Shown: piece by piece, positions 5,867 through 12,935 of the stretch
How the letters are laid out: every line of letters begins with the position of its first letter
Numbering within the stretch: position 1 is the stretch's first letter
Assembly: GCA_047607345.1 (NCBI GenBank)
Contig: JASGDF010000127.1
Coordinates: 1-24,131, forward strand
DNA from: Pseudomonas_S sp047607345
Lineage (GTDB): Bacteria; Pseudomonadota; Gammaproteobacteria; Xanthomonadales; Xanthomonadaceae
DNA: 24,131 bases
Direction of reading: 5' to 3'
Position numbers and translations under genes: made by a program
The notes under the pieces: generated by a model
Seen by the model: the letters and a program-made list of their open reading frames with translations, nothing else
Databases searched by the model: none
What the model was told of the DNA's origin: nothing

Positions 5867-7615
5867 ATGTCCACCAAGCACCACCCCCCGCGTTCGCGCG
5901 CTTGGACCATCCTGGGTGCTTCTGCACTGACGTCCTTGCTGCTGAGCTTCCCGGCGATCGCCGGCGAGGTCTATCTGGGCGGCCTGACGTCGGCCAAGAC
6001 CCATCAGCGCTTCATCGTGACCTACCGTGATGGCAGTACCCAGGCGACCAGCGCCACCACGCTGTCGTCCTCGTTGAAGACCGCCGCCCGCGCGCTGCCG
6101 GTCAAGAACGGCCGCGCACTCGGCCTGAACCCGTTGCGCCGGCTCGCGCTCGGCCCGGAGCTGGTCAAGGCCGACCGCCCGCTTGACCGCGCCGAGGCCG
6201 AGACCCTGATGCGCCAGCTCGCGGCCGACCCGGACGTGGTCAGTGTGGAGGTCGACCAGCTGCTGCGACCGACCCTGACCCCCGACGACAGCCGTCTGGA
6301 CGAGCAGTGGGCCTTCGGCACCGGCACCGCCGGCATCGACGTGCGTCCGGCCTGGGACCAGGCCACCGGACAGGGTGTGGTCGTGGCGGTGATCGATACC
6401 GGCATTACCAATCACCCCGACCTCAATGCGAACATCCTGCCGGGCTACGACTTCATCAGCGATACCTTCGTCTCGCGCGACGGCGACGGCCGCGACGACG
6501 ACCCGGCCGACGAGGGTGACTGGAACCCGGAGGCCAACGAATGCTACGACGGCTCGCCGGTAAGCGACTCGAGCTGGCACGGCACCCATGTGGCCGGCAC
6601 CATCGCCGCGGTCACCAACAACGGCAGCGGCGTGGCCGGCACCGCCTTCAACGCCAAGGTGGTGCCGGTGCGGGTGCTCGGCCGCTGCGGCGGCTACACC
6701 TCCGACATCGCCGACGCGATCGTCTGGGCGTCCGGCGGCACGGTCAGCGGGGTGCCGGCCAACCCGAACCCGGCCGAGGTCATCAACATGTCGCTGGGCG
6801 GCAGCGGCACCTGTTCGAGCACCTACCAGAACGCGATCAACGGCGCGGTCGAGCGTGGCACCACGGTCGTGGTGGCAGCGGGCAACAGCAACGTCGATGT
6901 CTCCGACGCGGTGCCGGCCAACTGCGCGAACGTGATCGCGGTGGCCGCCACCACTTCCTCGCGTGCCAAAGCCAGCTATTCCAACTACGGCAGCGGCATC
7001 GACATCTCCGCGCCGGGCTCGGCCATCCTGTCCACGCTCAACAGCGGCACCACCACGCCGGGCAACGCCAGCTACGCGTCCTACAACGGCACCTCGATGG
7101 CGAGCCCGCATGTGGCCGGCGTGGTCGCGCTGATCCAATCGGTCGCGCCGACCACGCTGACCCCGGCCCAGGTCGAGTCCACCCTCAAGGAGACTGCGGC
7201 CAGTTTCAGCTGCTCGCAGGGCTGCGGCGCCGGCCTGCTCGACGCCAACGCGGCGGTGACGGCGACGCTGGGTGGGGACAGCGGTGATGGCGATGACGGC
7301 AGTGACGGCAGCACGCTGACCAGCGGCACGCCGGTCACCGGGCTGGCAGCCAGTACCGGCGAGTCGCTGGACTACACCATCGCGGTTCCCTCCGGGCGCA
7401 GTTCGCTGTCGGTGGCGATCAGCGGCGGCAGCGGTGACGCCGACCTGTACGTGCGCCAGGGCAGCGCGCCGACCGACACCGCCTACGCCTGCCGCCCGTA
7501 CCTGAGCGGCAACGACGAGACCTGCACGATCGATTCGCCGGCCAACGCGACGTACTACATCCGGGTCAAGGCCTACAGCAGCTTCTCCGGCGTCAGCCTG
7601 ACCGCGACTTACTGA
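5867..7615 (+). CDS. Secreted subtilisin-like serine protease (S8) with PPC domain
   Basis: This encodes 582 residues. A signal peptide (about 1-32, ending 'FPAIA') is followed by an inhibitor_I9-like propeptide (about 45-135). The S8 catalytic domain (about 145-465) carries the complete triad: Asp177 in 'VIDTG', His238 in 'HGTHVAG', Ser410 in 'GTSMASPH', with oxyanion Asn340 in 'AAGN'. A Gly/Asp/Ser linker (469-485) leads to a pre-peptidase C-terminal domain (about 488-582, 'SGGSGDADLYVR'), normally removed after secretion. Size and layout match the extracellular serine protease of Xanthomonas campestris as I remember it. The ATG has an AAGGA Shine-Dalgarno 6 bases upstream. It is probably exported by Sec, crosses the outer membrane (type II secretion in relatives) and degrades external protein. 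It stands alone between a terminator and a strong hairpin. Confidence 0.95.
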   Translation: MSTKHHPPRSRAWTILGASALTSLLLSFPAIAGEVYLGGLTSAKTHQRFIVTYRDGSTQATSATTLSSSLKTAARALPVKNGRALGLNPLRRLALGPELVKADRPLDRAEAETLMRQLAADPDVVSVEVDQLLRPTLTPDDSRLDEQWAFGTGTAGIDVRPAWDQATGQGVVVAVIDTGITNHPDLNANILPGYDFISDTFVSRDGDGRDDDPADEGDWNPEANECYDGSPVSDSSWHGTHVAGTIAAVTNNGSGVAGTAFNAKVVPVRVLGRCGGYTSDIADAIVWASGGTVSGVPANPNPAEVINMSLGGSGTCSSTYQNAINGAVERGTTVVVAAGNSNVDVSDAVPANCANVIAVAATTSSRAKASYSNYGSGIDISAPGSAILSTLNSGTTTPGNASYASYNGTSMASPHVAGVVALIQSVAPTTLTPAQVESTLKETAASFSCSQGCGAGLLDANAAVTATLGGDSGDGDDGSDGSTLTSGTPVTGLAASTGESLDYTIAVPSGRSSLSVAISGGSGDADLYVRQGSAPTDTAYACRPYLSGNDETCTIDSPANATYYIRVKAYSSFSGVSLTATY

Positions 7616-7640
7616 CGGCATACACGGACAGGGAAGCCCG

Positions 7641-7673
7641 CACGCTGCCTCGCCAGGAAGGCGGGGCAGCGTG
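7641..7673. terminator. Long hairpin between convergent genes (no U-tract)
   Basis: CACGCTGCCTCGCC (7641-7654), loop AGGAA, GGCGGGGCAGCGTG (7660-7673) forms a 14-bp stem with a single T-G wobble. It lies 26 bases after the protease stop and 57 bases from the 3' end of the convergent asparaginase gene. No T-run follows on either strand, so termination would be non-canonical or the stem may protect mRNA 3' ends. Confidence 0.5.
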
Positions 7674-7729
7674 TCCTGCGTCTGGTTCCTGCCGCGCCCC
7701 TTGCCGCTCGCCCTGCGCGCGATGCCTGC

Positions 7730-8215
7730 TCAGATCGACTCGAAGCGATTGGCGGCGACGTTCTTGCGCACCTTGCCCGGGTCCCAGATGCGGCCGTTCA
7801 TCGCGATGTAGACACCGGCCGGCAGACTTTGCACCGCGCCGATCGCGCAGCCGATGTTGAACTCGGCGTCCGAGCCGCGGAAGCGCGCCGGGCTCAGCGC
7901 GCCGGTCATCACGATGGTCTTGTCGGTGATCGACTTCAGCACCGCGCCGGTCTGGACCATGCTGTCGGTGCCGTGAGTGACCAGCACATGCCGGGTCGGC
8001 TGCGCGGCGATGGTGGCGCGGACCAGTTCACGGTCGGCATCGGTGACGTGCAGCGAATCCTTGCGCAGGATCGGAATCACGCTGAAGCGGAAGGTCACGC
8101 CCAGCTCGCGCAGGATCATGCCGATCTGCGGATCGCCGATCTGGTAGTCGGACTTGTCGTCGAAGTAGATCTTGTCGATCGTGCCACCGGTGGTGACGAT
8201 CAGGAGTTCGTCCAT
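7730..8215 (-). CDS. Asparaginase N-domain-only protein
   Basis: This encodes 161 residues from the ATG at 8215, with an AGGAAA Shine-Dalgarno about 6 bases upstream. It contains both hallmark motifs of the L-asparaginase N-terminal domain: 'TTGGTID' (8-14, nucleophile threonine) and 'HGTDSM' (81-86, second Thr with Asp). It ends near residue 161, where the full enzyme (about 330 residues) would continue into its C-terminal domain. I recall short asparaginase-domain proteins of this size in xanthomonads, so it is probably a natural stand-alone form rather than a broken gene; no remnant of the second domain is seen downstream. Canonical enzymes need C-terminal-domain residues from a neighbouring subunit, so hydrolysis of Asn/Gln is not assured. 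No signal peptide: cytosolic. Confidence 0.85.
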   Translation of the reverse strand: MDELLIVTTGGTIDKIYFDDKSDYQIGDPQIGMILRELGVTFRFSVIPILRKDSLHVTDADRELVRATIAAQPTRHVLVTHGTDSMVQTGAVLKSITDKTIVMTGALSPARFRGSDAEFNIGCAIGAVQSLPAGVYIAMNGRIWDPGKVRKNVAANRFESI

Positions 8216-8298
8216 CTGCTGTTTCCTGGCTGGCCTGGCCGGCATGCGCGGCGGCGGGGGCGACATGATACCGGGCGCCGGCGGACGCGCACCCGCGC

Positions 8299-8652
8299 CT
8301 ACCCAGGGCGATCGGGCCTTGCTCGTCCGCCGAACCGCGCGCGCAGCCCCGTCCAGCTGGCCGCGCCGACCACCACCAGCGCCAGGCCGATCTCCACCAG
8401 CGCGAACGGCCGCGTCGACGGATGGCTCCAGGCCGACATCACGCCGTGGCTGAACCAGGCCAGCGCCAGCACGCCGGCCCAGAAGCGCGCGCGTGCGCCG
8501 TGCCAGGCGCCCAGTGCCAGCCACAACGGCGGCGCGGCGAACACCAGCAGCGCCGCCATGCGCTGGCGGTCGTCGTGGAACCAGGCCGCATACAGTACCG
8601 ACAGCGCCAGCAGCGCGCCGCACAGCACGACGCGGGCGGCAGGCGCGATCAA
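8299..8652 (-). CDS. DUF2069 family membrane protein
   Basis: This encodes 117 residues, with four hydrophobic segments (about 5-23, 31-51, 56-75, 83-101) and a basic C-terminus. The short helices, the 'WFHDDRQRMAALLVF' region and its place next to wrbA fit DUF2069. The likely start is a TTG at 8652 that overlaps the wrbA stop (TTGA), implying translational coupling; no ATG is available nearby and a GTG near 8628 is the alternative. It is a small inner-membrane protein of unknown function. Confidence 0.75.
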   Translation of the reverse strand: MIAPAARVVLCGALLALSVLYAAWFHDDRQRMAALLVFAAPPLWLALGAWHGARARFWAGVLALAWFSHGVMSAWSHPSTRPFALVEIGLALVVVGAASWTGLRARFGGRARPDRPG

Positions 8653-9245
8653 GGCGAGGCGAGCCTGCGCGCGATGTCGGCGACGCGCTGGCCGAGCGCA
8701 CGGGCCAGCCGTGCCTCCTCGTCGGTGGGCTGCGGATCATCGGTGTCGCCCGCGACGTGGCTGGCGCCGTACGGCGTGCCGCCGCTGCGGGTATGGCTCA
8801 GCGCCGGCTCGCTGAACGGGATGCCGACGATCAGGCAGCCGTGGTGCAGCAGCGGCAGCTGCATCGACAGCAGCGTGGATTCCTGGCCGCCGTGCATCGA
8901 GGCGCTGGAGGTGAACACCGCCGCCGGCTTGCCGGCCAGCGTGCCGCTGGCCCATTCGGCGCCGAGCCCGTCGAGGAAGTGCTTCAGCGGCGCGGCCATG
9001 TTGCCGAAGCGGGTCGGGCTGCCGAGGATCACGCCGGCACAGGCGGCCAGGTCGGCGGCCTCGACGTACGGCGCGCCATCGTCCGGGACCTGTGGCGCCA
9101 GCGGCTGAGTCAGCGCCGATACCGGGGGCACCGTGCGCAGCCGCGCCTGCATGCCCGGCACTTCGCCGACGCCGCGCGCGATCTGTCGCGCCAGCCGCGC
9201 CACCGATCCGCCGCGGCTGTAGTACAGCACCAGGATTTCCGCCAT
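8649..9245 (-). CDS. wrbA: NAD(P)H:quinone oxidoreductase, flavodoxin-like WrbA
   Basis: This encodes 198 residues from the ATG at 9245, with a GGAAGGA Shine-Dalgarno just upstream. The flavodoxin fold shows an FMN phosphate loop 'YYSRGGSVARLA' (8-19), 'GSPTRFGNMAAPLKHFLD' (75-92), and 'FTSSASMHGGQESTLLSM' (111-128), all typical of WrbA type IV quinone reductases. The enzyme uses NAD(P)H to reduce quinones by two electrons, limiting semiquinone and superoxide formation; it works as a soluble tetramer. The downstream DUF2069 gene overlaps by 4 bases and is probably co-transcribed. A 13-bp palindrome sits between the likely -10 and the start codon. Confidence 0.93.
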   Translation of the reverse strand: MAEILVLYYSRGGSVARLARQIARGVGEVPGMQARLRTVPPVSALTQPLAPQVPDDGAPYVEAADLAACAGVILGSPTRFGNMAAPLKHFLDGLGAEWASGTLAGKPAAVFTSSASMHGGQESTLLSMQLPLLHHGCLIVGIPFSEPALSHTRSGGTPYGASHVAGDTDDPQPTDEEARLARALGQRVADIARRLASP

Positions 9246-9257
9246 CGTCCTTCCATT

Positions 9258-9279
9258 CGCTCCAGGAGCGCGCAGTATC
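9258..9279 (-). promoter_or_regulatory. Candidate wrbA promoter -10 and operator-like palindrome
   Basis: On the minus strand a -10-like GATACT (9279-9274) is followed by the perfect palindrome CGCTCCTGGAGCG (9270-9258) and then the wrbA Shine-Dalgarno. With a single-base centre it cannot form a good RNA hairpin, so a dimeric repressor site over the start region is the more natural reading. The -35 is weak. The rest of the 223-base divergent gap to yihY shows nothing else definite. Confidence 0.4.
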
Positions 9280-9468
9280 GGCGATGCGGGCCGCGCGGCG
9301 CATCGGGTACGCTTGTCCGATGGCGCTGGAGCATGGCATGAACCCTGGAATGAATGGTGTGGCTCGTCGACGGCATGTGGTTGCGCCGCGTGGCGCTCTG
9401 CCGATGCAGGACCGCGTGGCCTGTCCGGGCCAGGGCGCGGGGATCGGGCGCGCGTCCCGGCAGCGCCG

Positions 9469-10749
9469 ATGACACCTGCCAGGGACCGCGTGGACAAGTG
9501 GAAGGAGCGCTTGCGCGATCGTGCGCGGATGGCCAGTTTCGGGCATTTTCTGTGGCAGCGCTTCCTCGACGACCGCCTGTTCCAGGCGGCGGCCTCGCTG
9601 GCCTACACCACGGTGTTCGCGCTGGTGCCGCTGGCGATCGTGGCGTTCGGGGTGCTCTCGGCGTTCCCGGCGTTCGAGCAGTGGCGGGGCGCGTTGACCG
9701 ACTTCATCTTCACGAACTTCGTACCCGGCGCGGCGCGCTCGGTGCAGGACTTCATCAACAACTCGCTCAGCGACGTAGGCACGTTCACCGCGGCCGGCGT
9801 GGTCGCGCTGGTGGTCTCGCTGCTGATCACCCTGCACAGCGTCGAGAAGACGTTCAACCGGATATGGCGGGTGGCCTCGGCGCGGCCCAAGTTCACCCGC
9901 TTCCTGATCTACTGGACCGTGCTCACGCTCGGCACGATGCTGGCCGCCGCGTCGATGGCGACCGCCGCCTACGTGTTCGCGCTACCGTTGTTCCATACCT
10001 CCGAAGGCCGGTGGGTGGCGCACCTGGCCTGGCGGCTGGCGCCGATGGCGGTGGAGTTCGCCGGGATCGTGCTGATCTACCGGGTGGTGCCGCAGCACAG
10101 CGTGCGCCTGCGCCATGCGGTGCCGGGCGCGCTGCTGGCGGTGGCGAGCCTGGAGGCGGTGAAGTGGGGGCTGGGCCTGTACCTGGGCAACTTCCAGACC
10201 TATCAGCGCATCTACGGCGCGTTGTCGGCGCTGCCGATCCTGCTGCTGTGGATCTACCTGAGCTGGGTGTCGGTGTTGCTCGGCGCCTCGCTGGCGTCCT
10301 CGATTGCCGCATTCCGCTACCAGCCCAGGGCGATGCGCCTGCCGCCAGGCAACGAGTTCTACGCGCTGCTGCGCCTGCTCGGGCGCTTCCAGCTGGCGCG
10401 CCGCGGCGGCGGCGGGCTGGACGAGGACACGATGCTGCGCCTGGAGCCGATGCTGACCGATACGCTGCAGCAGGCATTGCTGGGCGAGCTGCAACGTATC
10501 CGCCTGCTGCGCCGCGACGAGCGCGGCGAATGGCTGCTGGCGCGCGACCTCGACGAGGTGACGCTGGCCGAGCTGTACGAAAACTGCCAGTTGCGCATCG
10601 CGGCGGATGCGCAGGCGCTGCCCTGCCGCGACGATCCACTCGGCCACGCGGCCGGCACCGCGCTCGACCAGCTGCGGCTGGCGCTGCGCGCGCAGCTGCA
10701 GCGCCCGGTCGCCGACATCTATCGAAACCTGCCCGGAGAAACCGCATGA
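9469..10749 (+). CDS. YihY family inner-membrane protein
   Basis: From the ATG at 9469 this is 426 residues. Six membrane segments (about 45-65, 105-123, 147-170, 190-206, 216-236, 251-280) follow a basic N-terminus with the family signature 'FQAAASLAYTTVFALVPLAI' (38-57). A soluble C-terminal tail of about 135 residues looks like a winged-helix-type domain. The family (UPF0761/YihY, once called RNase BN in error) is a conserved transporter-like protein of uncertain role. The start is ambiguous: ATG 9469 has no Shine-Dalgarno, while GTG 9490 has AGGGA close upstream; the conserved region begins after both. The stop overlaps the next ATG (ATGA), so the two genes are probably translated together. 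Confidence 0.85.
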   Translation: MTPARDRVDKWKERLRDRARMASFGHFLWQRFLDDRLFQAAASLAYTTVFALVPLAIVAFGVLSAFPAFEQWRGALTDFIFTNFVPGAARSVQDFINNSLSDVGTFTAAGVVALVVSLLITLHSVEKTFNRIWRVASARPKFTRFLIYWTVLTLGTMLAAASMATAAYVFALPLFHTSEGRWVAHLAWRLAPMAVEFAGIVLIYRVVPQHSVRLRHAVPGALLAVASLEAVKWGLGLYLGNFQTYQRIYGALSALPILLLWIYLSWVSVLLGASLASSIAAFRYQPRAMRLPPGNEFYALLRLLGRFQLARRGGGGLDEDTMLRLEPMLTDTLQQALLGELQRIRLLRRDERGEWLLARDLDEVTLAELYENCQLRIAADAQALPCRDDPLGHAAGTALDQLRLALRAQLQRPVADIYRNLPGETA

Positions 10750-11315
10750 ACCCTCGCCTCCCGATCGCTGCCGTACTGCTGCTGACGCTGGCGGCCTGCA
10801 ACCGCGCGCCCGAGGCGTCCACGTCGCCATCCGCACCGGCAAAGGCCCCGGAGGAGGCCGCGCAGCCGCCTGCATCCGCAGGCGTGGCGCAGGCCACCGC
10901 CGAGTACCCGGCGCTGGCGCTGCCGACTGTCGATGGCGGCCGCTACGACCTTGCCGAGCACCGTGGCAAGTGGGTCCTGGTGAATTTCTGGGCGACCTGG
11001 TGCGGGCCATGCCTCAAGGAGATGCCCGAGCTGTCCGCGCTGCACACGATGCGCGACAACATCGAGGTGGTGGGCCTGGCCTACGAGGACATCGAGCCGG
11101 CGCAGATGCAGGCCTTCCTGAAGGCGCATCCGGTGTCCTATCCGATCGCGATCCTGGACACCTACGCGCCGCCGAAGGATTTCGCCACTCCGCGCGGGTT
11201 GCCGGTGACCTATCTGATCGCCCCGGACGGCAAGGTGGTCAAGCAGTTCCTGGGGCCGGTCAACGCACGCGATGCCGAGGCGGCGGTGGTCGCAGCGGGT
11301 GGCAAGATCGGCTGA
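10746..11315 (+). CDS. TlpA/ResA-like thioredoxin-fold lipoprotein
   Basis: This encodes 189 residues. A lipoprotein signal ends in the lipobox 'LAAC' (Cys18), then a Pro/Ala/Ser-rich tether (20-50) leads to a TlpA-type thioredoxin domain (55-185). The active site is 'WCGPC' (85-89), and a cis-proline loop appears as 'RGLPVTYLI'. The sequence predicts a membrane-anchored periplasmic disulfide reductase, the kind that keeps cysteines reduced for cytochrome c or other envelope proteins; the substrate is not evident. Residue 2 after the lipid Cys is Asn, not Asp, so outer-membrane sorting by Lol is possible. The ATG overlaps the yihY stop, and no cytochrome maturation gene is nearby. Confidence 0.9.
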   Translation: MNPRLPIAAVLLLTLAACNRAPEASTSPSAPAKAPEEAAQPPASAGVAQATAEYPALALPTVDGGRYDLAEHRGKWVLVNFWATWCGPCLKEMPELSALHTMRDNIEVVGLAYEDIEPAQMQAFLKAHPVSYPIAILDTYAPPKDFATPRGLPVTYLIAPDGKVVKQFLGPVNARDAEAAVVAAGGKIG

Positions 11316-11320
11316 TCGCG

Positions 11321-11345
11321 GCTCCGCCGCCGTGTGCGGCAGAGC
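11321..11345. terminator. Interrupted hairpin between convergent tlpA-like and ppk2 genes
   Basis: GCTC (11321-11324) pairs with GAGC (11342-11345) and GCCGC (11326-11330) with GCGGC (11336-11340), separated by one C/A mismatch, with loop CGTGT. It sits exactly in the 33-base gap between two converging stops. There is no T-run, so terminator function is only probable. Confidence 0.4.
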
Positions 11346-11348
11346 GGT

Positions 11349-12131
11349 TCAGGAGCCGCCGGTGTAGCCGGCGATCGGCTCGAGCACGCCGAACTTCTCC
11401 TTGTGCAGCTTGCCGCGCAGCGGCGGCAGGGACAGCTCCTCCTCCGGCACCGAGGTCTCGGGCAGTCGTTCCAGCAGGTCGTGGATCAGGGTGAGCCGTC
11501 CGCGCTTCTGGTCGTTGAAATCGACCAGCGTCCACGGCGCATGCGCGGTATGGGTGGCCCGCAGCATCGCCGCGCGCGCGCGGGTGTACTCGGTGTACTT
11601 GTCGCGCGACTGCAGGTCCACCGGTGACAGTTTCCAGCCCTTGAGCGGGTCCTCGCTGCGCTCGGCGAAGCGCTTCTCCTGCTCGCGCTGGTCGACGCTG
11701 AGCCAGTATTTGAACAGCAGGATGCCGTCGTCGATCAGCAATTGTTCGAAGCGTGGGACCTGCTCCAGGAAGGCGTGGTACTGCGCATCGGTGCAGTAGC
11801 CCATCACCCGCTCCACCCCGGCGCGGTTGTACCAGCTGCGATCCATCAGCACGAGCTCGCCAGCGGCTGGCAGGTGCGCGACATAGCGCTGGAAATACCA
11901 TTGCGTGGCTTCGCGGTCGCTGGGCTTGGGCAGCGCCACCACCCGGCACTGGCGCGGGTTGAGGTGTTCTGCGACCGCCTGGATCGCGCCGCCCTTGCCG
12001 GCGGTGTCGCGGCCCTCGAACAGCACCAGCGCGCGCTGCCCGCTGTGCTGCAGCCAGCGCGCCATTTCAACCAGTTGCAGTTGCAGCGGCTTGAGCAGCC
12101 GCTTGTATTCCTTGCGCTTGAGCGAATGCAT
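11349..12131 (-). CDS. ppk2: Polyphosphate kinase 2 (PPK2)
   Basis: This encodes 260 residues. It shows the single-domain PPK2 layout: an N-terminal helix 'KRKEYKRLLKPLQLQLVEM', Walker A 'FEGRDTAGKGG' (38-48), and 'PKPSDREATQWYFQRYV' (68-84). Walker B with its lid region, 'LVLMDRSWYNRAGVERVMGY', covers 93-112. Class I PPK2 enzymes use polyphosphate to phosphorylate nucleoside diphosphates (mostly GDP/ADP) and so link polyP stores to nucleotide levels; subclass and preference cannot be fixed from sequence reading. It lies 27 bases after the moaB stop with a CGGAG Shine-Dalgarno, so it is likely read with moaB. Confidence 0.92.
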   Translation of the reverse strand: MHSLKRKEYKRLLKPLQLQLVEMARWLQHSGQRALVLFEGRDTAGKGGAIQAVAEHLNPRQCRVVALPKPSDREATQWYFQRYVAHLPAAGELVLMDRSWYNRAGVERVMGYCTDAQYHAFLEQVPRFEQLLIDDGILLFKYWLSVDQREQEKRFAERSEDPLKGWKLSPVDLQSRDKYTEYTRARAAMLRATHTAHAPWTLVDFNDQKRGRLTLIHDLLERLPETSVPEEELSLPPLRGKLHKEKFGVLEPIAGYTGGS

Positions 12132-12158
12132 GCGCGGGCGTCTCCGGTAGGGCAGGGG

Positions 12159-12677
12159 TCACTCGCGCAGGCGCGGGCGCAGCGTGGCGAGGTTGCAGGG
12201 GCGGGTGCGCGCGTCGAGCTGGTCGCGCAGGATGCGTTCCCAGGCGGTGCGGCAGGCCGAGGTGGAGCCGGGCAGGCAGAACACGAAACTGCCGTTGGCC
12301 AGCCCGGCGAACGCGCGCGACTGCAGCGCGGCGGTGCCGATCTGCTCGAAGCTGATCGCGCGGAACAGCTCACCGAAGCCCGGCATGGTCTTGTCGAGCA
12401 GCGGTTCCAGCGCCTCCGGCGTGCTGTCGCGGCCGGTGAAGCCGGTGCCGCCGCTGACCAGGATGCCGTCCACGGCCGGATCGGCGATCCAGGCCGAGAC
12501 GATGGCGCGCAGGCGGTAGCGGTCGTCGGGCGCGATCGCGCGCTCGTGCAGCAGGTGGCCGGCCTCGGCCAGCGCGGCGGCGAGATAGTCGCCGGACTTG
12601 TCGTCGGCCAGGGTGCGGGTGTCGGAGACGGTCAGCACACACAGGCGCAGCGGGAGGAATTCGGGGGTGCAAGTCAT
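12159..12677 (-). CDS. moaB: Molybdenum cofactor biosynthesis protein MoaB
   Basis: This encodes 172 residues of the MoaB/Mog fold. Signatures are 'VLTVSDTRTLADDKSGDYL' (14-32), 'ILVSGGTGFTGRDSTPEAL' (72-90), and 'FCLPGSTSACRTAWERIL' (133-150), covering the molybdopterin-binding loops SGGTG and LPGS. Family members bind molybdopterin; in E. coli MogA does the adenylylation and MoaB's role is less clear, but in bacteria without mogA the MoaB protein may do it. The start at 12677 begins a conserved N-terminus; the promoter is weak (TTGTTC, 18 bp, TAGGCT on the minus strand just upstream). It is followed by ppk2; no other moa gene is in view. Confidence 0.92.
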   Translation of the reverse strand: MTCTPEFLPLRLCVLTVSDTRTLADDKSGDYLAAALAEAGHLLHERAIAPDDRYRLRAIVSAWIADPAVDGILVSGGTGFTGRDSTPEALEPLLDKTMPGFGELFRAISFEQIGTAALQSRAFAGLANGSFVFCLPGSTSACRTAWERILRDQLDARTRPCNLATLRPRLRE

Positions 12678-12752
12678 GGCCGAAGCCTAGCCCGCCGCGT
12701 ATGCGGCGAACAACACGGCCGCGTGAAACCGTAACCCCGAGGCGGGGCTCGG

Positions 12753-12785
12753 CCGGGACTTGCCGGCTTCGGCACAAGTCCCCGG
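12753..12785. repeat. Dyad with GGGACTT core upstream of moaB
   Basis: GGGACTTG (12755-12762) pairs with CAAGTCCC (12775-12782) around an inner GCCG/CGGC stem. The GGGACTT core is shared with the larger inverted repeat 100 bases away, and the string GTCCCCGGAT recurs at about 12778 and 12822. This looks like an older or degenerate member of the same repetitive family. Confidence 0.55.
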
Positions 12786-12854
12786 ATGGCCTCGTCCCCG
12801 TGCCGGCAATCCGCACGAATGTCCCCGGATCTGCGATCGTCCATTGCCCCGTGT

Positions 12855-12917
12855 GGGAGGGACTTCAGTCCCGACGGGGCTTTGCCGGCAACGCTAGTCG
12901 GGACTGAAGTCCCTCCT
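12855..12917. repeat. REP-like inverted repeat at 3' end of prfA
   Basis: Two 21-base arms, 12855-12875 and 12897-12917, are reverse complements with 20 of 21 positions matching, around a 21-base loop. Each arm has its own inner palindrome: GGGACT-TC-AGTCCC (12859-12872) and GGGACT-GA-AGTCCC (12900-12913). This two-arm BIME-type layout is typical of extragenic repeats in xanthomonads. It ends 18 bases from the prfA stop and could stabilise or terminate its mRNA. Confidence 0.8.
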
Positions 12918-12935
12918 GCAGCAGGCGCTGCCCGC

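Noticed and set aside
5639..7621. 660-codon minus-strand frame opposite the protease
   Set aside because: Val/Gly/Arg/Ala-rich shadow of a gene with a full catalytic triad.
8737..9837. 366-codon minus-strand frame across wrbA and yihY
   Set aside because: Overlaps two recognisable genes in another frame or strand; no domain.
9354..11315. 653-codon frame that could suggest a fusion ending in the thioredoxin domain
   Set aside because: The first two thirds are the wrong frame of yihY; the real gene starts at 10746 with a lipoprotein signal.
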